DNA of 64,000 nucleotides, taken from assembly GCA_029204225.1 (NCBI GenBank), contig CM055109.1, forward strand, positions 36,280,496 through 36,344,495, in the 5' to 3' direction. A program made the position numbers and the translations under genes. This DNA is from Diphasiastrum complanatum. Its lineage: Eukaryota > Streptophyta > Lycopodiopsida > Lycopodiales > Lycopodiaceae. The notes beneath the pieces were generated by a model. The model worked only from the letters and a program-made list of their open reading frames with translations, searched no databases and was not told the DNA's origin. Shown here in pieces: positions 32,016 through 44,209 of the stretch (position 1 is its first letter; every line of letters begins with the position of its first letter).

Positions 32016-35000
32016 TTAGGGGAACTGAAAGCTGCCTCCGATTGTAGAGTCTTGGCTTGATCCTGGCGATGGCGGACTTATGGAGACCCAGAGTAGCGAG
32101 ATGATGATAGACAAGAGGCCTGCCCATACAAAGACTATTGTGGGAGTGCGGCCACGCCTTCCCATCAGTCCCTTTGCAAAGGGATAGAGATGGGTTAGAA
32201 CCCACACACTAAAAAACACTCCTCCTATCAGCTGACTCCACTTCTGTGTATCACTGTAAACTGTTCTGGCTACTCCCACCGCGATGGCTATAAGGTTGAT
32301 CATCATGATCGTGATGGGAGGAATCAACAGTGCTGACCATTTCACAACATATAGATCGGCATAGGCGTCTTCTTCACCTTCGGTAGATGATTTTGAGGTC
32401 AGTGTGAAGGAAATGTCTACTCCTGCAGTCACTTTGAGCAGCCCTTGCAGCACCGCTGCAAGATGTGCGCTTGTGCCTCCGATCAACCAGAATTGCTCAT
32501 TTCGCCACCATTCCTCTAGTGTGATGCCTGACCATCGCACCTCTAGAATTGCAAGTATGCAGAGGGTGGTGGTGATTGTGAATAGATAGACAAGAAAGGT
32601 GACGTTCAAGTTCTGAACAATGAACTGGCCTGTGAACAAAGACAAGGCAGGAAGAAAGCAGTACACTACCAGAAAGATGGAGGTGAAAGGATATACACCC
32701 ACGTTCAAGTAAGCCACGCGCTGCAGTAGCTTCAACCGACGGCTGCCTAGGAGCGCATTATTTCTGGAGAAGAAGATCTCCACCGATCCAGTTGCCCACC
32801 TCAGGACCTGGTGCAATCTGTCTGTCAGATTGATGGGAGCAGTTCCTCTGAAGGCATCCCTCTTTGTCACACAGTAAATTGATCTCCATCCACGATTGTG
32901 CATGCGGAAGCCTGTCACCACATCCTCAGTAACAGATCCATAGATCCATCCCACGCGATTCCCCCACTCTGTCCTGTCTTCGTAAAAACAAGAGATCACA
33001 CTGATGGCTTCTCGCAGAGTGTCTGCATCCAGTGGGTTTCTAGGTGCTAGAAGAGCTCCAGGAGGTCGGCCATACTTCACTCGATCGCTGTCTGCAAGGG
33101 GCCTGCCTTGGAACTCCGCTACTGCGATGGACGCAGCAAGTACTGCAGAATTACCAAAGCTTTTGGGCATCAACTGAGCTTCGATCTCATCACCATCGCC
33201 TCCTGCACCCTCCATATTGAGAGCAGTTTCATCTGATTCCTTTTTTGCTTTAACTTGCTTTGGCTTCTTTCTTCCTCCACAGCAACCTCGATTCTTGTAC
33301 CTCGGAGGATCAAACCCATAGAGCGCAATCCTTCGGAACATGCAACCAGTACCAACGTACATCGGACCTTGCAAGCCATCCAGAGCTCGCATGTTGACAT
33401 CAAAGAAGACAGTGTTGTTATTTGCATATCGATCGTTGGGATCAATGCCTTCAAATCTCTGAGGAAACTGGACGTAGCAGATGCGATCGCCGCTTGGGTC
33501 CATCATGAAGCACATCGCTTCTCTGATCGCCAAGGAGTTGTAGATGTAATGATCGCAGTCGAGATTGAGTACGAAAGCTCCATTGGACATGACTGCGCTG
33601 GTGCGAACCAGCGCATTCATCGCACCAGCCTTCTTGTTGTGATCGTAGCCTGGCCGCTTCTCCCTAGAGACGTAGACAAGCATAGGCAGGCGGATGTCGA
33701 TGTCTGTGGTATCGATCAGATCGTCGTCTTCTTTGCCCAGAATTGGATCGTGGCTTGGAGGCGCCAGCATCACCTGAATTTGCCACATAAAGAGCTCATG
33801 AGAGATTTGTCAGGTACAACATAAAAGTAGCTATCATTTATCGTTCCAAATATACTAGCAGTATCATGAGTTTTCTCTAATCAAGCTTCAGCACTGGTTA
33901 GTGAAGGAATCTTAATGATTTGATGCATCAGAATTTAGAACAGCAAACTGCTTTGAATTGACGTTGCCACAAAATCCTATGAGAGCAGCAAAAATGCTCA
34001 CAATCAACTGCAAATGCTAATCCAGAAGATTTTCAACCCAAAAATGGATCATGCAGATTGATTCACGGGCAAGGGAAACATTGGAGGATAGTAACCTGAA
34101 TGATGCCGGCATGATCTCCTTTTCCATGCTCCTTTCCTCCCAAGCTCCAGGTGCCTGGCCAATGTGTTCCATCTGACATCCATGTCGCCTTCACAACTTT
34201 TACTGGATCAATATTAACAGAAAGAGTACTGCTTTCAAGCTGCTCTCTCTTGACCTTAATCTCTTCGTGTGCATTGTATGCATCGGATCTCCTTCTGATG
34301 GCGTCTGGCAATCCGTTGATACGCACTTTCATCTCATCATATTCCCTTTTCACTCTTCGCCTGTCCCTCACAAAATCAGCTCGCTTCTTATTCTTGGTCG
34401 GATCTCCCTTTAGGGAGAAGTAGGATTCTGGGTTGCGAGGCTCGATGTCATGCTTTTTGCAGAATGGCACCCACATCTGGGCGAAGCTGGCTGCTTCAGC
34501 AAGTGCTTCGAAGGTCAAAAGAGCTCCTCCATCGTCCGATATATAGCAGGAAAGTTTTTCCACAGGATACTGCGCTGCAAGAATAGAGAGAATGGTGTTG
34601 GCAGTGACAAGAGGAGGTTCTTTCTCTGGATCAGCAGTAGAGACGAACACATCTACGCCTGGCAGATCTGATCGCCCTTTTGGGTTGCTTGGACCAGGCA
34701 TCTCGAACTTCTCCCTCAGCACGCTAAGATCGGTGAAACGATTCACTGGGCAGAGCTTTGGCAACTGATCGAGTATCCAGGAGAACGCAAACCAGATCTC
34801 GCATACCACTGACATCCCCCACAGCCAGACGGCATCCTTGTTTGGATGGACAACTCGCCACCACAGGAAGAAAACCAGCACAACCAGCCTCACGAGTACG
34901 AGCAACCTGCAAATTAGCCATCATCGATCACACTGCAACTCATGCAACTCCATTTAAGCAAGCAGAAGTCTACAAGGATCGGTAGCAGATATAGAGTATT

Positions 35001-35954
35001 TAGGGATGATTGATTGATCGTCTACCTGTAGGGACTGATGATGGCAGGTGCAATGCCAGTTTTCCTACACAGTGGCTGCTTAGATTTCTCATGGAAGTCA
35101 GGGGGAGCTCCGACGTTGCTTCCACTGTTGCCTTGCAGATAAGCATCCTCCTTCGGCCACACAGCGTTTCCATAGCCATACGTGCCTTTTGTCTCGAACA
35201 GCCACCCCGTGTGGTCGAATTCGGAGCCTTGGTTGCCCAGGATCGCCGAGGCAGCTGGCTTGTTGGGCGTCAACACGGATAACCTTCTCTCCTCGGTTGA
35301 ATCCTCTTGCACGGAAGGAAGTTGCGGTAACACTGAGCGAGCATCAGTTTTTGTTCCGAGATCGTCTGCCTTGTAGGGGTCCTTGCAGCCCCGGCAGACT
35401 CCTCCATTGTTGAGAGCTTCAACGTAGCAATCTCTGCAGATCTTGAAGCCACATTCACAGGGAGTAATCACTCTTCCTCGCTCATCGGTCATGACTTTCT
35501 CCTCGCATCCAGGGATGGAGCAGCTGAAACGTCTACTACCTGCAATCTGCGAGGAATTAGATTGATTCCGATCGATCAGCTTGTCCAGAAGGTGGCCTCT
35601 AGTCGCATTCTGGTATCCACCGCTGAAGAGGGTGCTGGAGACTGCATGTTGCTGCTCTGCTTTTGGAGGAACTGCTGCTGGCTTGCCCTCAGGGGTGGCA
35701 GACATGGGCTGATTGTCAGGCGTGGGAGGCATATGCACAGTATAATTCAGGTTTAATGTCTCTCCTAGCATCTCGATCGGAATGTCATCTTGTGACAGAA
35801 AATGTATATATCGACCGCTGGAGCTTCGTCTGGTAATCATGCCACCAGGTGCTCTGGGAGAAGTGCTACTTGGAGGCTTAAGAGACCTCTGGCTTGCTAA
35901 TATCATCTGAGATCGGCTCCCTCCGGGAGGTATGGACGATCCTGTCGATGCCAT
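32016..35954 (-). CDS. CSLD: Cellulose synthase-like D (CslD), three exons, 1165 residues
   Basis: The exons are 35954-35026, 34906-34096 and 33773-32016. The introns are 119 and 322 bp, both GT-AG, and the joined reading frame is open for 1166 codons including TAA. The start (MASTGSS) and [15 protein letters not shown] near residue 70 are typical of CslD. A Cys-rich RING-like zinc domain ([10 protein letters not shown] ... CRGCKDPY) spans about residues 145-195. Two membrane helices lie at about 311-355. The GT2 catalytic motifs are DDGG at about 434-437, DCD at 652-654, TED at 862-864 and QVLRW at 902-906; several helices follow to the C-terminus, which ends GGSFQFP. The length is normal for the family. 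Known CslD proteins are Golgi/plasma-membrane glycosyltransferases that make beta-1,4-glucan in tip-growing cells such as root hairs, pollen tubes and rhizoids. No disabling change is visible, so this is very likely functional. The paralogue number cannot be assigned. Confidence 0.97.
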
Positions 35955-36500
35955 GCCCGACTTTTGTACTATATGTTACCTTTTCAGCAGATTTCTACTT
36001 CTTCCTTTTGATCAATAATTGCACTCGTGAAACAGTTATTAGAGTTTTTCGATCATCATGCCTTTTGTACTGATGCACAGCCTCAATCGAGGACATACAA
36101 ATTTTTCAAGAAAGATTTTTGCCTGAATATTTGAATCCAATTTTGTATGTTTGCTAATTCCAAAGCTAAATCATTGACACTAATCTGCATGTTTGGTTTG
36201 TTGAAATTAACAAGTCTAAGAGTATTGCAGCCTACTCAAAATGTGTATGCGTCATCTTGTCCGGAGAGAGAGAGAGAGAGAGAGAGAAGAAACAAAATTG
36301 AGTTGTCGAATGAGGTTAGAAAATTCACAGACTTAGAAGGAAATTCGCTTCAATCTGCGTCCAGTATTGTGAAAATTCATATATACAGCTGCTCCTGATG
36401 GTAGAATTGAATAGACCCAGATGCAGTAGCAATGCAGCCACCATTGCCTTGCACACATGCAGCCAAATTCGGAAGATCCAGAGGATCATAATAGCTCATT
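35955..36500 (-). promoter_or_regulatory. CslD upstream region with possible TATA box
   Basis: Upstream of the ATG there is no competing gene. TATATATG on the minus strand at about 36379-36386 is a candidate TATA box about 430 bp before the ATG. A (GA)12 tract at 36264-36287 would then lie in the 5' untranslated region, as (CT)n on the sense strand. The transcription start is not known. Confidence 0.4.
36264..36287. repeat. (GA)12 microsatellite upstream of CslD
   Basis: Uninterrupted GA dinucleotides, about 310 bp before the CslD ATG. Confidence 0.95.
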
Positions 36501-36740
36501 CAAACACTCCAGATCATACTATGTATAACTCTTGAGATTCACTGCAATGCAAGGCAAATAAAGAACAAAATAAAAGAGCAGTATTAATGGCGATAGACTC
36601 GGACAATAACAACAAAAAGTAGTGCCAAAAACGAAAAGTCTGCAACATGACATGTATGACGACGATCAAGTTATGCCATCGACACATCACGAAGTATGCA
36701 ATCACCACATCACGAAAGCAGAAGGTATGCAATGCATGCC

Positions 36741-36746
<6 letters not shown>

Positions 36747-36825
<79 letters not shown>
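36747..36825. repeat. (GA)n microsatellite, about 79 bp
   Basis: Uninterrupted GA repeat about 0.8 kb before the CslD ATG. Long Arg-Glu or Ser-Leu frames across it are artefacts. Confidence 0.95.
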
Positions 36826-36827
<2 letters not shown>

Positions 36828-37229
36828 GTGGAGGGAGATGGTGTAAGAGGGTGGTGAGACGTGGGAAGAGGTAGCAACTAAAAGGCATGTGGGGTCGAAA
36901 GTCCGAACCGCCCTGAAAATATTACACACCTTTTTGGTTGGAGGTCCAGTCTCACACCTTTTTTTTTCTCTTCTTCTTCATCATCATCCTTGGATTTTAT
37001 TCATTTATTTTGTGCTCAATATTTAGGAGCTCAATCTACTCCTAGGTCCCCCACCTTCTCATGCCGCTTCAAGACACTTTTTCATTTGGCCTTGCCACAT
37101 CACTAAAGCACTCCTAATATTTTTTCTTTGTTATTTAGGGTGCTTTCATGGAGCATATTGCACTCCTAATATTTATCCTTTGTTACTTAGCGTTAGACTA
37201 CTGACGTGACAATCAACCATGGTATAGAC
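36826..37229. other. Intergenic DNA, no gene recognised
   Basis: AT-rich. A phrase beginning GCACTCCTAATATTT and ending TTTGTTA is repeated about 55 bp apart (near 37109 and 37163). No coding motif. Confidence 0.5.
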
Positions 37230-39208
37230 ATTAGCACCAAGTTTTTGGCAAAAGCAATAACTTCGTACTCCCATATATAGGACTCACCCTTGAACCAAGC
37301 ATAGAAACATCATGGTTCTGGAACGTGAATGGAATAATAGTTCCAAAATGAACCTTAATTTTGAAAAAAAAAAATTGGCAGAACGAAAAATAAACGTCTT
37401 TTAAAAATCTCATTTTTACAATTTGTTGGAAAAAAGGCAATTTTCATAGTTCATTTCAAATTTTCTGTTTAGCTCTTGCTTATGTTCCCTGATTGAATAT
37501 CATTTTTTATACAATCATGTCATCAATGTATATGGCTATTACTAGTGTCAATCCTTGGCTTTGCTTGTAAAATATACCATTATTTGAAATAAATTTCACG
37601 AATGATTTGTCTATGAAATAAGCCTCAACTCTTTCAAACCATACTCTTGATGCCCGCCAATTTCAGACCATAAATGGCTTTGTTCAACTTGCATACTTTG
37701 CCCCCATCTTGCTCAAAGCCTTCAGGTTGTCGCATATGTACTTCATCATGTAGTGTTTTGTTCAAAAAAGCCATTTTTACATTGAGTTGATGTACCTCCA
37801 AGTCTTGAGCAGTTGCCCATGCCAACAATAATCTGATTGAATCAATTATGGCCACATGCATAAAGGTTTCTTCAAAGTCCATTGTCTCTACCTATGCACG
37901 TCCTTTGGCTACAAGTCTGGCCTTGAATCTCTCTATTTCTCCTTCAGCATCATACTTCAATTTGTAAATCCATTTGCAGCTAATTGCCTTCATTCATTCA
38001 GGTAAATCAGTTAGTGTCCATGCCTTGTTTTTGCGCATGGAGTCCATTAAATTTCTTTGTCCATGGCAAATCTCCATGAATTCTATCCTTGCTCGTGCAT
38101 GCTTGGCTATAATTTCAGGGTTTTGTCTACTCCTTCTCATCTATCATGGCCATGTCTTTCATTCTTGATGACATTCTTTTGGCTCTTGTTAATCGCCTCA
38201 AGTCCATTTCTTATCTTGGGATCATCTCCCTGGTGCTAGTATCCCTTGCATCGACATTCAATTCTTCATTTAGCCATTCTATCTTTGATTTCTCTTGTGA
38301 TTCAATTTCTACATTTTCCATTTCCTCTCACCTCTGATCCTTTTTCTCAAAGATATCGTTGTTGTTTGATGTCATGATGATCAAGATATCTAATCCCACT
38401 TTGGAAATTCTCCGCTCCATGTGTTTGCCATCAAATTTGTATTTCTCATCCTCATTGAAGATAGCATCTCTTGCTATCAAAAATTTCTTGCTTATGGGAT
38501 CATACAATTTTTATCCCATAACTCTCTTAGGATACCCCACAATGATGCATTTCAACCACTTTTCATCAAGGTTTTTCCTTTTTCTCTTTGGGGATGTGCT
38601 TGTATGCTACGCATCCGAATACTTTTAGGTGTTCCACACTAGGTTTCTTCCCAAATCACAGTTCAAAAGGTGTCATTCCTTTTACTTCCTTAGTGGAAAA
38701 TCTATTTTGACTTGATGTGCTTATAGCCTCTCCCCATAAATTTCTTGAAAGATTCCTTCTCATGCAGCATGCATCTTACCATTTCTATAATGGTACAGTT
38801 TTTGTGCTCTACCACTTCATTCTGCTCTGGCATGTATGGTATTTAAAAAAAAAAATTTATTTCATGAGTAGTGCAGAAGCTATCAAAATCTATACTCTGG
38901 TATTCTCCACTATTTTTTCACCTTAGCCTTTTTATGGTCTTGCTTGTTTGATTTTATGGTAAAGCCTTGAATGCTTTGAAGCTTTCTAATGTCTGACTTT
39001 TGTTCTTGAGCAGACAAACTCTAATAACACTTGAATAATCGTCTATGAAGGATACAAAATATTTGAATCCCCCGATGGACATTACATCCATTGGATCATA
39101 GAGGTTAGAATGAACCAATTCTAGTAATTCAGATGCTTGCTCTAATGGGTTCTTGGAGAAAGGCAGTTTGTGTTGCTTTCCATAGACACAGGCCCTCACA
39201 TCTGTTTA
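37230..39208 (-). pseudogene. Heavily degraded copia integrase-RT remnant
   Basis: The minus strand gives an integrase start at 39199-38954 (MRACVYGKQHKLPF, LVHSNLYDPMDV, FIDDYSS). The region corresponding to the integrase C-terminus follows near 38680-38400, with YKHIPKEKRKNLD and an IIVGYP turn. A broken hinge comes next, then RT at 37882-37634 (MDFEETFMHVAIIDSIRLLLAW, VKMAFLNKTLHDEV, QPEGFEQDGGKVCKLNKAIYGLK). Many stops and shifts separate the pieces. The integrase start is cut by the LTR of the next copia element at about 39209. A possible RNase H trace lies near 37230-37270. Confidence 0.75.
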
Positions 39209-39209
39209 T

Positions 39210-40067
39210 GCATTGTGTGAATTTTTCTGATCTTAGGACAATGATTGATTTTACTAATCAATCTTCAAGAGGTGTTGATTTCCAAATCAAGTGATCTAAC
39301 AAGTTCTATTGATTAGATCAAGATCTACACATAGATCATCAACTATTTAGCAAGATCAACTAATGTAAACTTCAATATAAACATCAAGGGCGGCCTCACA
39401 CGTGTGGAAAATAGTCCTTGTATGGACTTTGAGTAGAGATCAAAGTACAACACTTAAATGATAGCTTACAAGCATAAAATCACAATTCTATTGGTGAAAT
39501 CACAAGCAAAATGCATTAGATCACAATGTCTCATCAACTTCTCATTGATCAAGGGGATCTACATATAGATCAAGTACAAGCACGACCTGTATGTTGAATC
39601 AGCAGGTCTGGCACGTGTGAAGAGTGCCACATCATTCAGATCCACCAATGGGAGCAAGTTATTCCCATATCACAAAGTTGACTTATGCTACTAGCTAGAA
39701 TCCAACTACCTTGAAACTAGGAATTTCTTTCTACAAAATAGGATCTAGGAGAATATGTACATCTGATAAGGTACAACCAGCTTCACACGTGTGAACAACA
39801 TCTTAGCATGTGGGAGCATTTACTCATTCACATGGAAGTGCTAGCTACGTACAAGGAAATAGTGCCAAATGGCAATTTCATAGATTCTAGTCAAAAAACT
39901 AGTTCACACTTGTGTAGATTGATCTAACTTAAATCCAGCTATATACAAACAATCTTTTGGCTTCCATTCACACATGTGAATAGGTTCCACACATGTGGGA
40001 TCAGAATATGAACATTAACCATAATATTAACAAGTATGATCAACAAGTTAGAAGTGATATTTCAACA
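39210..40067 (-). repeat. 3' LTR of a minus-strand copia element, about 0.86 kb
   Basis: The purine tract GAGGAGGAG (minus strand, 40068-40076) is followed by TGTTGAAATATC, a normal LTR start. The left edge is placed where the neighbouring copia integrase stops and is approximate. The LTR contains several palindromes with a CACGTG or CATGTG centre: 39397-39406, 39611-39619, 39782-39795, 39967-39980 and near 39985-40000. Confidence 0.7.
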
Positions 40068-40089
40068 CTCCTCCTCAATTCTAACTTGG

Positions 40090-42703
40090 TAAATCCAATG
40101 TACATTTATCTACAATACCAAGTGCAAATTTTAACTTAAAAAATGGATCCTTTGCCAAAATCTTGGCTAAGATATCAGAAGTTGAACCTCCTTGGATTGC
40201 ACTTTCTCCCTTACAAAGTGATGTGCTATCTCGATATGCTTTGATCTAGCATGAAAGATAGGATTTGTAGCAATTTGTTGTGATGCTTGATTATCACGGC
40301 CTTCATCACTTGAAGCTCCTCCAAAAGTCTTCTTAGCCATAGGAGTTCTTTTGTTGTTGATGTCAATGGTTTGTACTCGGCTTCATAAGAGGAAAGTGAG
40401 ATAGTATCTTGCTTTTTGGAAAGCCAAGATATCACTCCTCCACAAAGGAAAGTAGCATATGCACTTGTGGATTTCCTATCCATCTTCTCACCTGCAAAAT
40501 CTGAATCTGAGTATGCTCTCAAGTGCAAATTAGATCCTTGATAGAGAATGCCAAGAAATTTAGTAGAAGAGATGTATCTAAGCACTCTTTTGGCACTTTT
40601 CCAATGATGAGCTAAAGGACCTTGCATATGTTGACTCAACTTGCTTACACAATAACTCAAATCTGGTCTAGTGATTGTCAAATAGATTAAGGAGCCTATA
40701 AGCTTTCTAAAAAGTATGATGTCCTCAAAGGATGCTTCATCACCTTCATTAGAAACTTTTACACCATGCTCCATAGGGGTGTCAATCCCTTTACAATATT
40801 TTTATCTTTCAAGAATGGAAGTAGCATATTTTGATTGACAAATAAAAGTAAATTCACTACTTCTAAAAACTTCTATTTCAAGTATAAACTTAAGAAGCCC
40901 TAGATCTACCATCTTGAACTCACTAGACAATGCAACTTTTACCTTTCATATGCCTTCAACATCATTTCCAGTCAATATGATATCATCAACATAAAGAACC
41001 AAGATGATGATCTTCCCATCATTGCATTTGATATACAAAGAAGGTCCATAAGAACTTATCACAAAATGCATAGAGTAGAGGAAGGTATGCAACCTAGAGT
41101 ACCAAGCTCTAGGTGCTTGCTTAAGACCATATAGGCTTTTCTTCAAGTGGCAAACTTTGTCTTCATCTCCATCTTTGATGAAGCCCTCGGGTTGCAACAT
41201 GTAGATTTCCTCCTCCAAGTAGCCATTAAGAAATACATTTGTCACATCCATTTGGAAAAGATCTCATTTGAGCAAAGTAGCAATACAAATGATCAACCAT
41301 GATAGTTACAAGCTTTGCTACAGGTGCAAAGGTTTCATCATAATCTATGCCTTTAGTTTGAAGAAAACCCTTTGCAACAACTCTAGCTTTGTACTTATTT
41401 ATAGATCCATCTTGATTGTACTTTAATCTATAAATCCACTTACAATAGAGTGGCTTCTTCCCATGTGGAAGGTATACAAGATCCCAAGTTTGATTATCTA
41501 GCAAAGCATCAAACTCTACTTGCATTGCATCTTTCCAAAATTGTGACGTACTAGCATCTTCAAAATTAGATGGCTCTTCAAGCATTGTGGTTAAGAAAGA
41601 GTAAGAAGTAGTAGGATTTGAGTCTTCCCTTTGCTTTCCCTTCTCAAAGTAGGCAAGCCTTGATGGCTCGGCCTTGTGCCTTGTAGATCTCCTTGGACTT
41701 CTTGGATCTTGATGTAGATCCTCCAAAGCTTCATCACCTTGAAGCTCCTCCTCGGGCCTTGCAAGATCTTGGACACCTTGTGGATTAGATGCACCTTCAT
41801 ACATCTTGAAACTTTGAGATCCATCAAATAAGACATCCTTACTTACTTTTACTTTCCTTGAAATAGGGTCAAAAATCCTATATCCTTTGCTATGTTCACT
41901 ATAGCCAACAAAAATTCCTTTGAAAGAAGTTGCATCCTCTTTCTTTCTTGTTTCCAAAGGAATATGGACATAACAAATAAATCCAAAAACTTTAAAATCT
42001 TTTACACTTGGCTTATTGCCATACAAAGCTTGATATGGTGAGATCCCACCAATGGCATTACTTGGAATCCTATTACACAAAAAATTAGCGCATGTAATAG
42101 CTTCTCCCCAAAAGGAAATGGGTAGAGATGCATCTAATCTCAAGGATTTAGCACATTCACATATAGTTCTATTTTTCCTCTCGGCCACCCCAATTTGTTG
42201 GGGGGTGTAGGAACATGTGAACTCTCTTCTTTTGCCATTACTCTCACAAAAATCTCTCATTCTATTGGAGATATATTCTCCTCCATTATCACATCTTAAA
42301 TCTTTGATGTTAGAACTAAGTTGCTTCTCAACAAGAGATTTAAACTTTACAAAAGTTTCATATACAAGACTCTTTTTCGGTAATAGATCTATCCAAGTAA
42401 ATCTAGTACAATCATCTATGAAAGTCACATACATTAAAACACCTCCATTACTTTCATGTGAAAAGGAATGTACATCAGAATGAATGAGATCTAAAGGAGA
42501 GGTAGATCTTGTCAAGGATCTCTTGTAGGATGTCTTACGAGACTTTGAAAGGCCACAAGCCTCACATACTTTGCCACATCTTGAGAATGATTTGGGGAGG
42601 CCGAGAGTAAGCTCCTTGGAGACCATGGATTCCATTGCTTGAAGATTAGGATGGCCTAATCTTTTATGCCATAACTCCACTTGTGTCATCTCTGTTGGAT
42701 TAT
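40090..42703 (-). pseudogene. copia pre-integrase, integrase, RT and RNase H
   Basis: The best-preserved coding stretch is 42689-41226 (487 residues). It carries the pre-integrase motif ELWHKRLGHPN with its CEACGLSKS zinc site, and an integrase core with HSDVHSF, FIDDCTRF, DNGGEY and GVAERKNRT. An FVGYSEHSKGYRIFDP-type C-terminal block, a hinge and the RT start (CKWIYRLKYNQDGS, GIDYDETFAPVAK) follow. A frameshift near 41250 leads to 41251-40946 with NGYLEEEIYMLQPEG, SLYGLKQAPRAWY and YVDDIIL. A gap of broken sequence follows. RNase H at 40774-40226 has SDSDFAG, KKQDTISLSSYEAEY and WLRRLLEE. The purine tract follows at 40068-40076. Gag, protease and the 5' LTR are missing because another LTR interrupts at about 42711. 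Confidence 0.9.
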
Positions 42704-42710
42704 TCTTCTT

Positions 42711-43240
42711 CTTGCTAATCGACTAATCGGTTTTAATCCTCATCCATTGTTTATCCAGTTCTGCGGATTTACAATACACGGAGTTTCGGCAACAATGTCG
42801 TCTCTCTCTTCGGCTTTGTCGCATTTTCCTGAAAAAGGCGAAGGTGTCTTAAACATTAAGGAAAAGACTCTAAGTGGAGAACTTAGCTTTTTGCCCTTCG
42901 GAATTTTTCACTCACTTCGGCTTTTTGCCTATCAGGAATCTCATGTAAAAATGCAGTGTCGCCTTTTCGCATTTTAGCGACACTGTCGCCTGTCAGAAAT
43001 TCCGAGTAAATATGCAGAGTCGCATTAGGTGCTTTTTCCAAAGTGCCTCAAATGTTAAGGAAATGACTCTGGCAAAGTGTGGGGCTACTCTACATGAGAT
43101 TTAAGGACATTGTCGTATTTTTTGCAAAATCTCGACAGTGTTGCCTGTCGCATGTGACAGTTTTAGTTCATTTCTGCATAACTACAGTTTTGGTTCATTT
43201 ATGCAAACAAACTGTTTACGGCCAATTTCCAGCTTATTAG
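42711..43240. repeat. LTR-like insertion interrupting the copia element
   Basis: The copia coding sequence ends abruptly at about 42705 and TGTTGGATTATTC begins at 42711. The DNA is rich in short inverted motifs such as GCGACACTGTCGC (42966-42978), which recurs in the LTR at 63460-63760 and in related form at 46340-46640. No ORF is recognised and the right end is not fixed. Confidence 0.45.
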
Positions 43241-43316
43241 CAATCACTGAGAAGGAACTGGATGGATGCCAGCAGACACCAACCAACTGGCAATCGCATT
43301 TGATGACCTAATTGCT

Positions 43317-43318
<2 letters not shown>

Positions 43319-43386
<68 letters not shown>
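43319..43386. repeat. Compound (GT)6(AT)28 microsatellite
   Basis: GT dinucleotides from 43319 to 43330 pass into AT dinucleotides to 43386. Confidence 0.95.
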
Positions 43387-43389
<3 letters not shown>

Positions 43390-44209
43390 CATATTTATAG
43401 AACTGATAATCAACTTGTGATCAAACATTTTGAATAGTTAGCTCTCCCTCTCTCTCTGAAGCCTTCGAGCTTGAACACTCCTGAGCATTCTAGCTCACTC
43501 CTTAGAGTTGTTTTAGAGATTGCTATTGCGCTTACTGCTTATCAGCTACATGATAAGGGTGCATACAATGTTTTTTAGCAATGTAAAGTGATTTGCAAAT
43601 TGAAACTCACCAGAGAACCGACTTCGGGCCACACAAATAATCACTCTCTCACAATTGGTCCATACATGTGAACCTGTGATGTAGTAATACGTCGCTCTCA
43701 TCGTAGTGCATACTTACATCGTGTACATGGGAATGGTATTCTCTGGTATCTCCAGGCCTTTGATCCAATATGTGAAGGTCCTACCTCATCATCTGAAGAA
43801 GAAGAATGTGAACTCGCCATTTGCATCGGTTCACCTTGACAAGTGACAATCAGACACAAAATTAGATAGCACATGTCATAAACAAATTGAATACACAGAG
43901 ACGAATACAAGACATGTTTAGTAATTTTGAGTCTAGTGCAAGTCTCTTGAATTTTCTTTTACAAGATAAATTGAACAAAATTTTTTGACAAACAATATTG
44001 TTCAATAATGGCACTTACTTGGATAGTGCAAGGCTATTATTGATGAACATCGTTTGTCAAGCTACAGATCGATTTAGGTGGCCTTTGTTATTGACCTCTA
44101 GAGCAAGATCTCTAGTAGCACTAAATCCAAGGGTCGTACCCAAGGCAATTATATCCACAACTAGTACTCTCCAACTTACAATTTATAAGACAGGGCAAAA
44201 TCACCTTGG
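43387..44209. other. No gene recognised
   Basis: Short frames only. A CT-rich patch lies at 43443-43459. Confidence 0.5.

Noticed and set aside
33170-35756. Several 60-190-residue frames on both strands across CslD
   Set aside because: They are shadows of the CslD exons, which have the conserved domains and splice sites.
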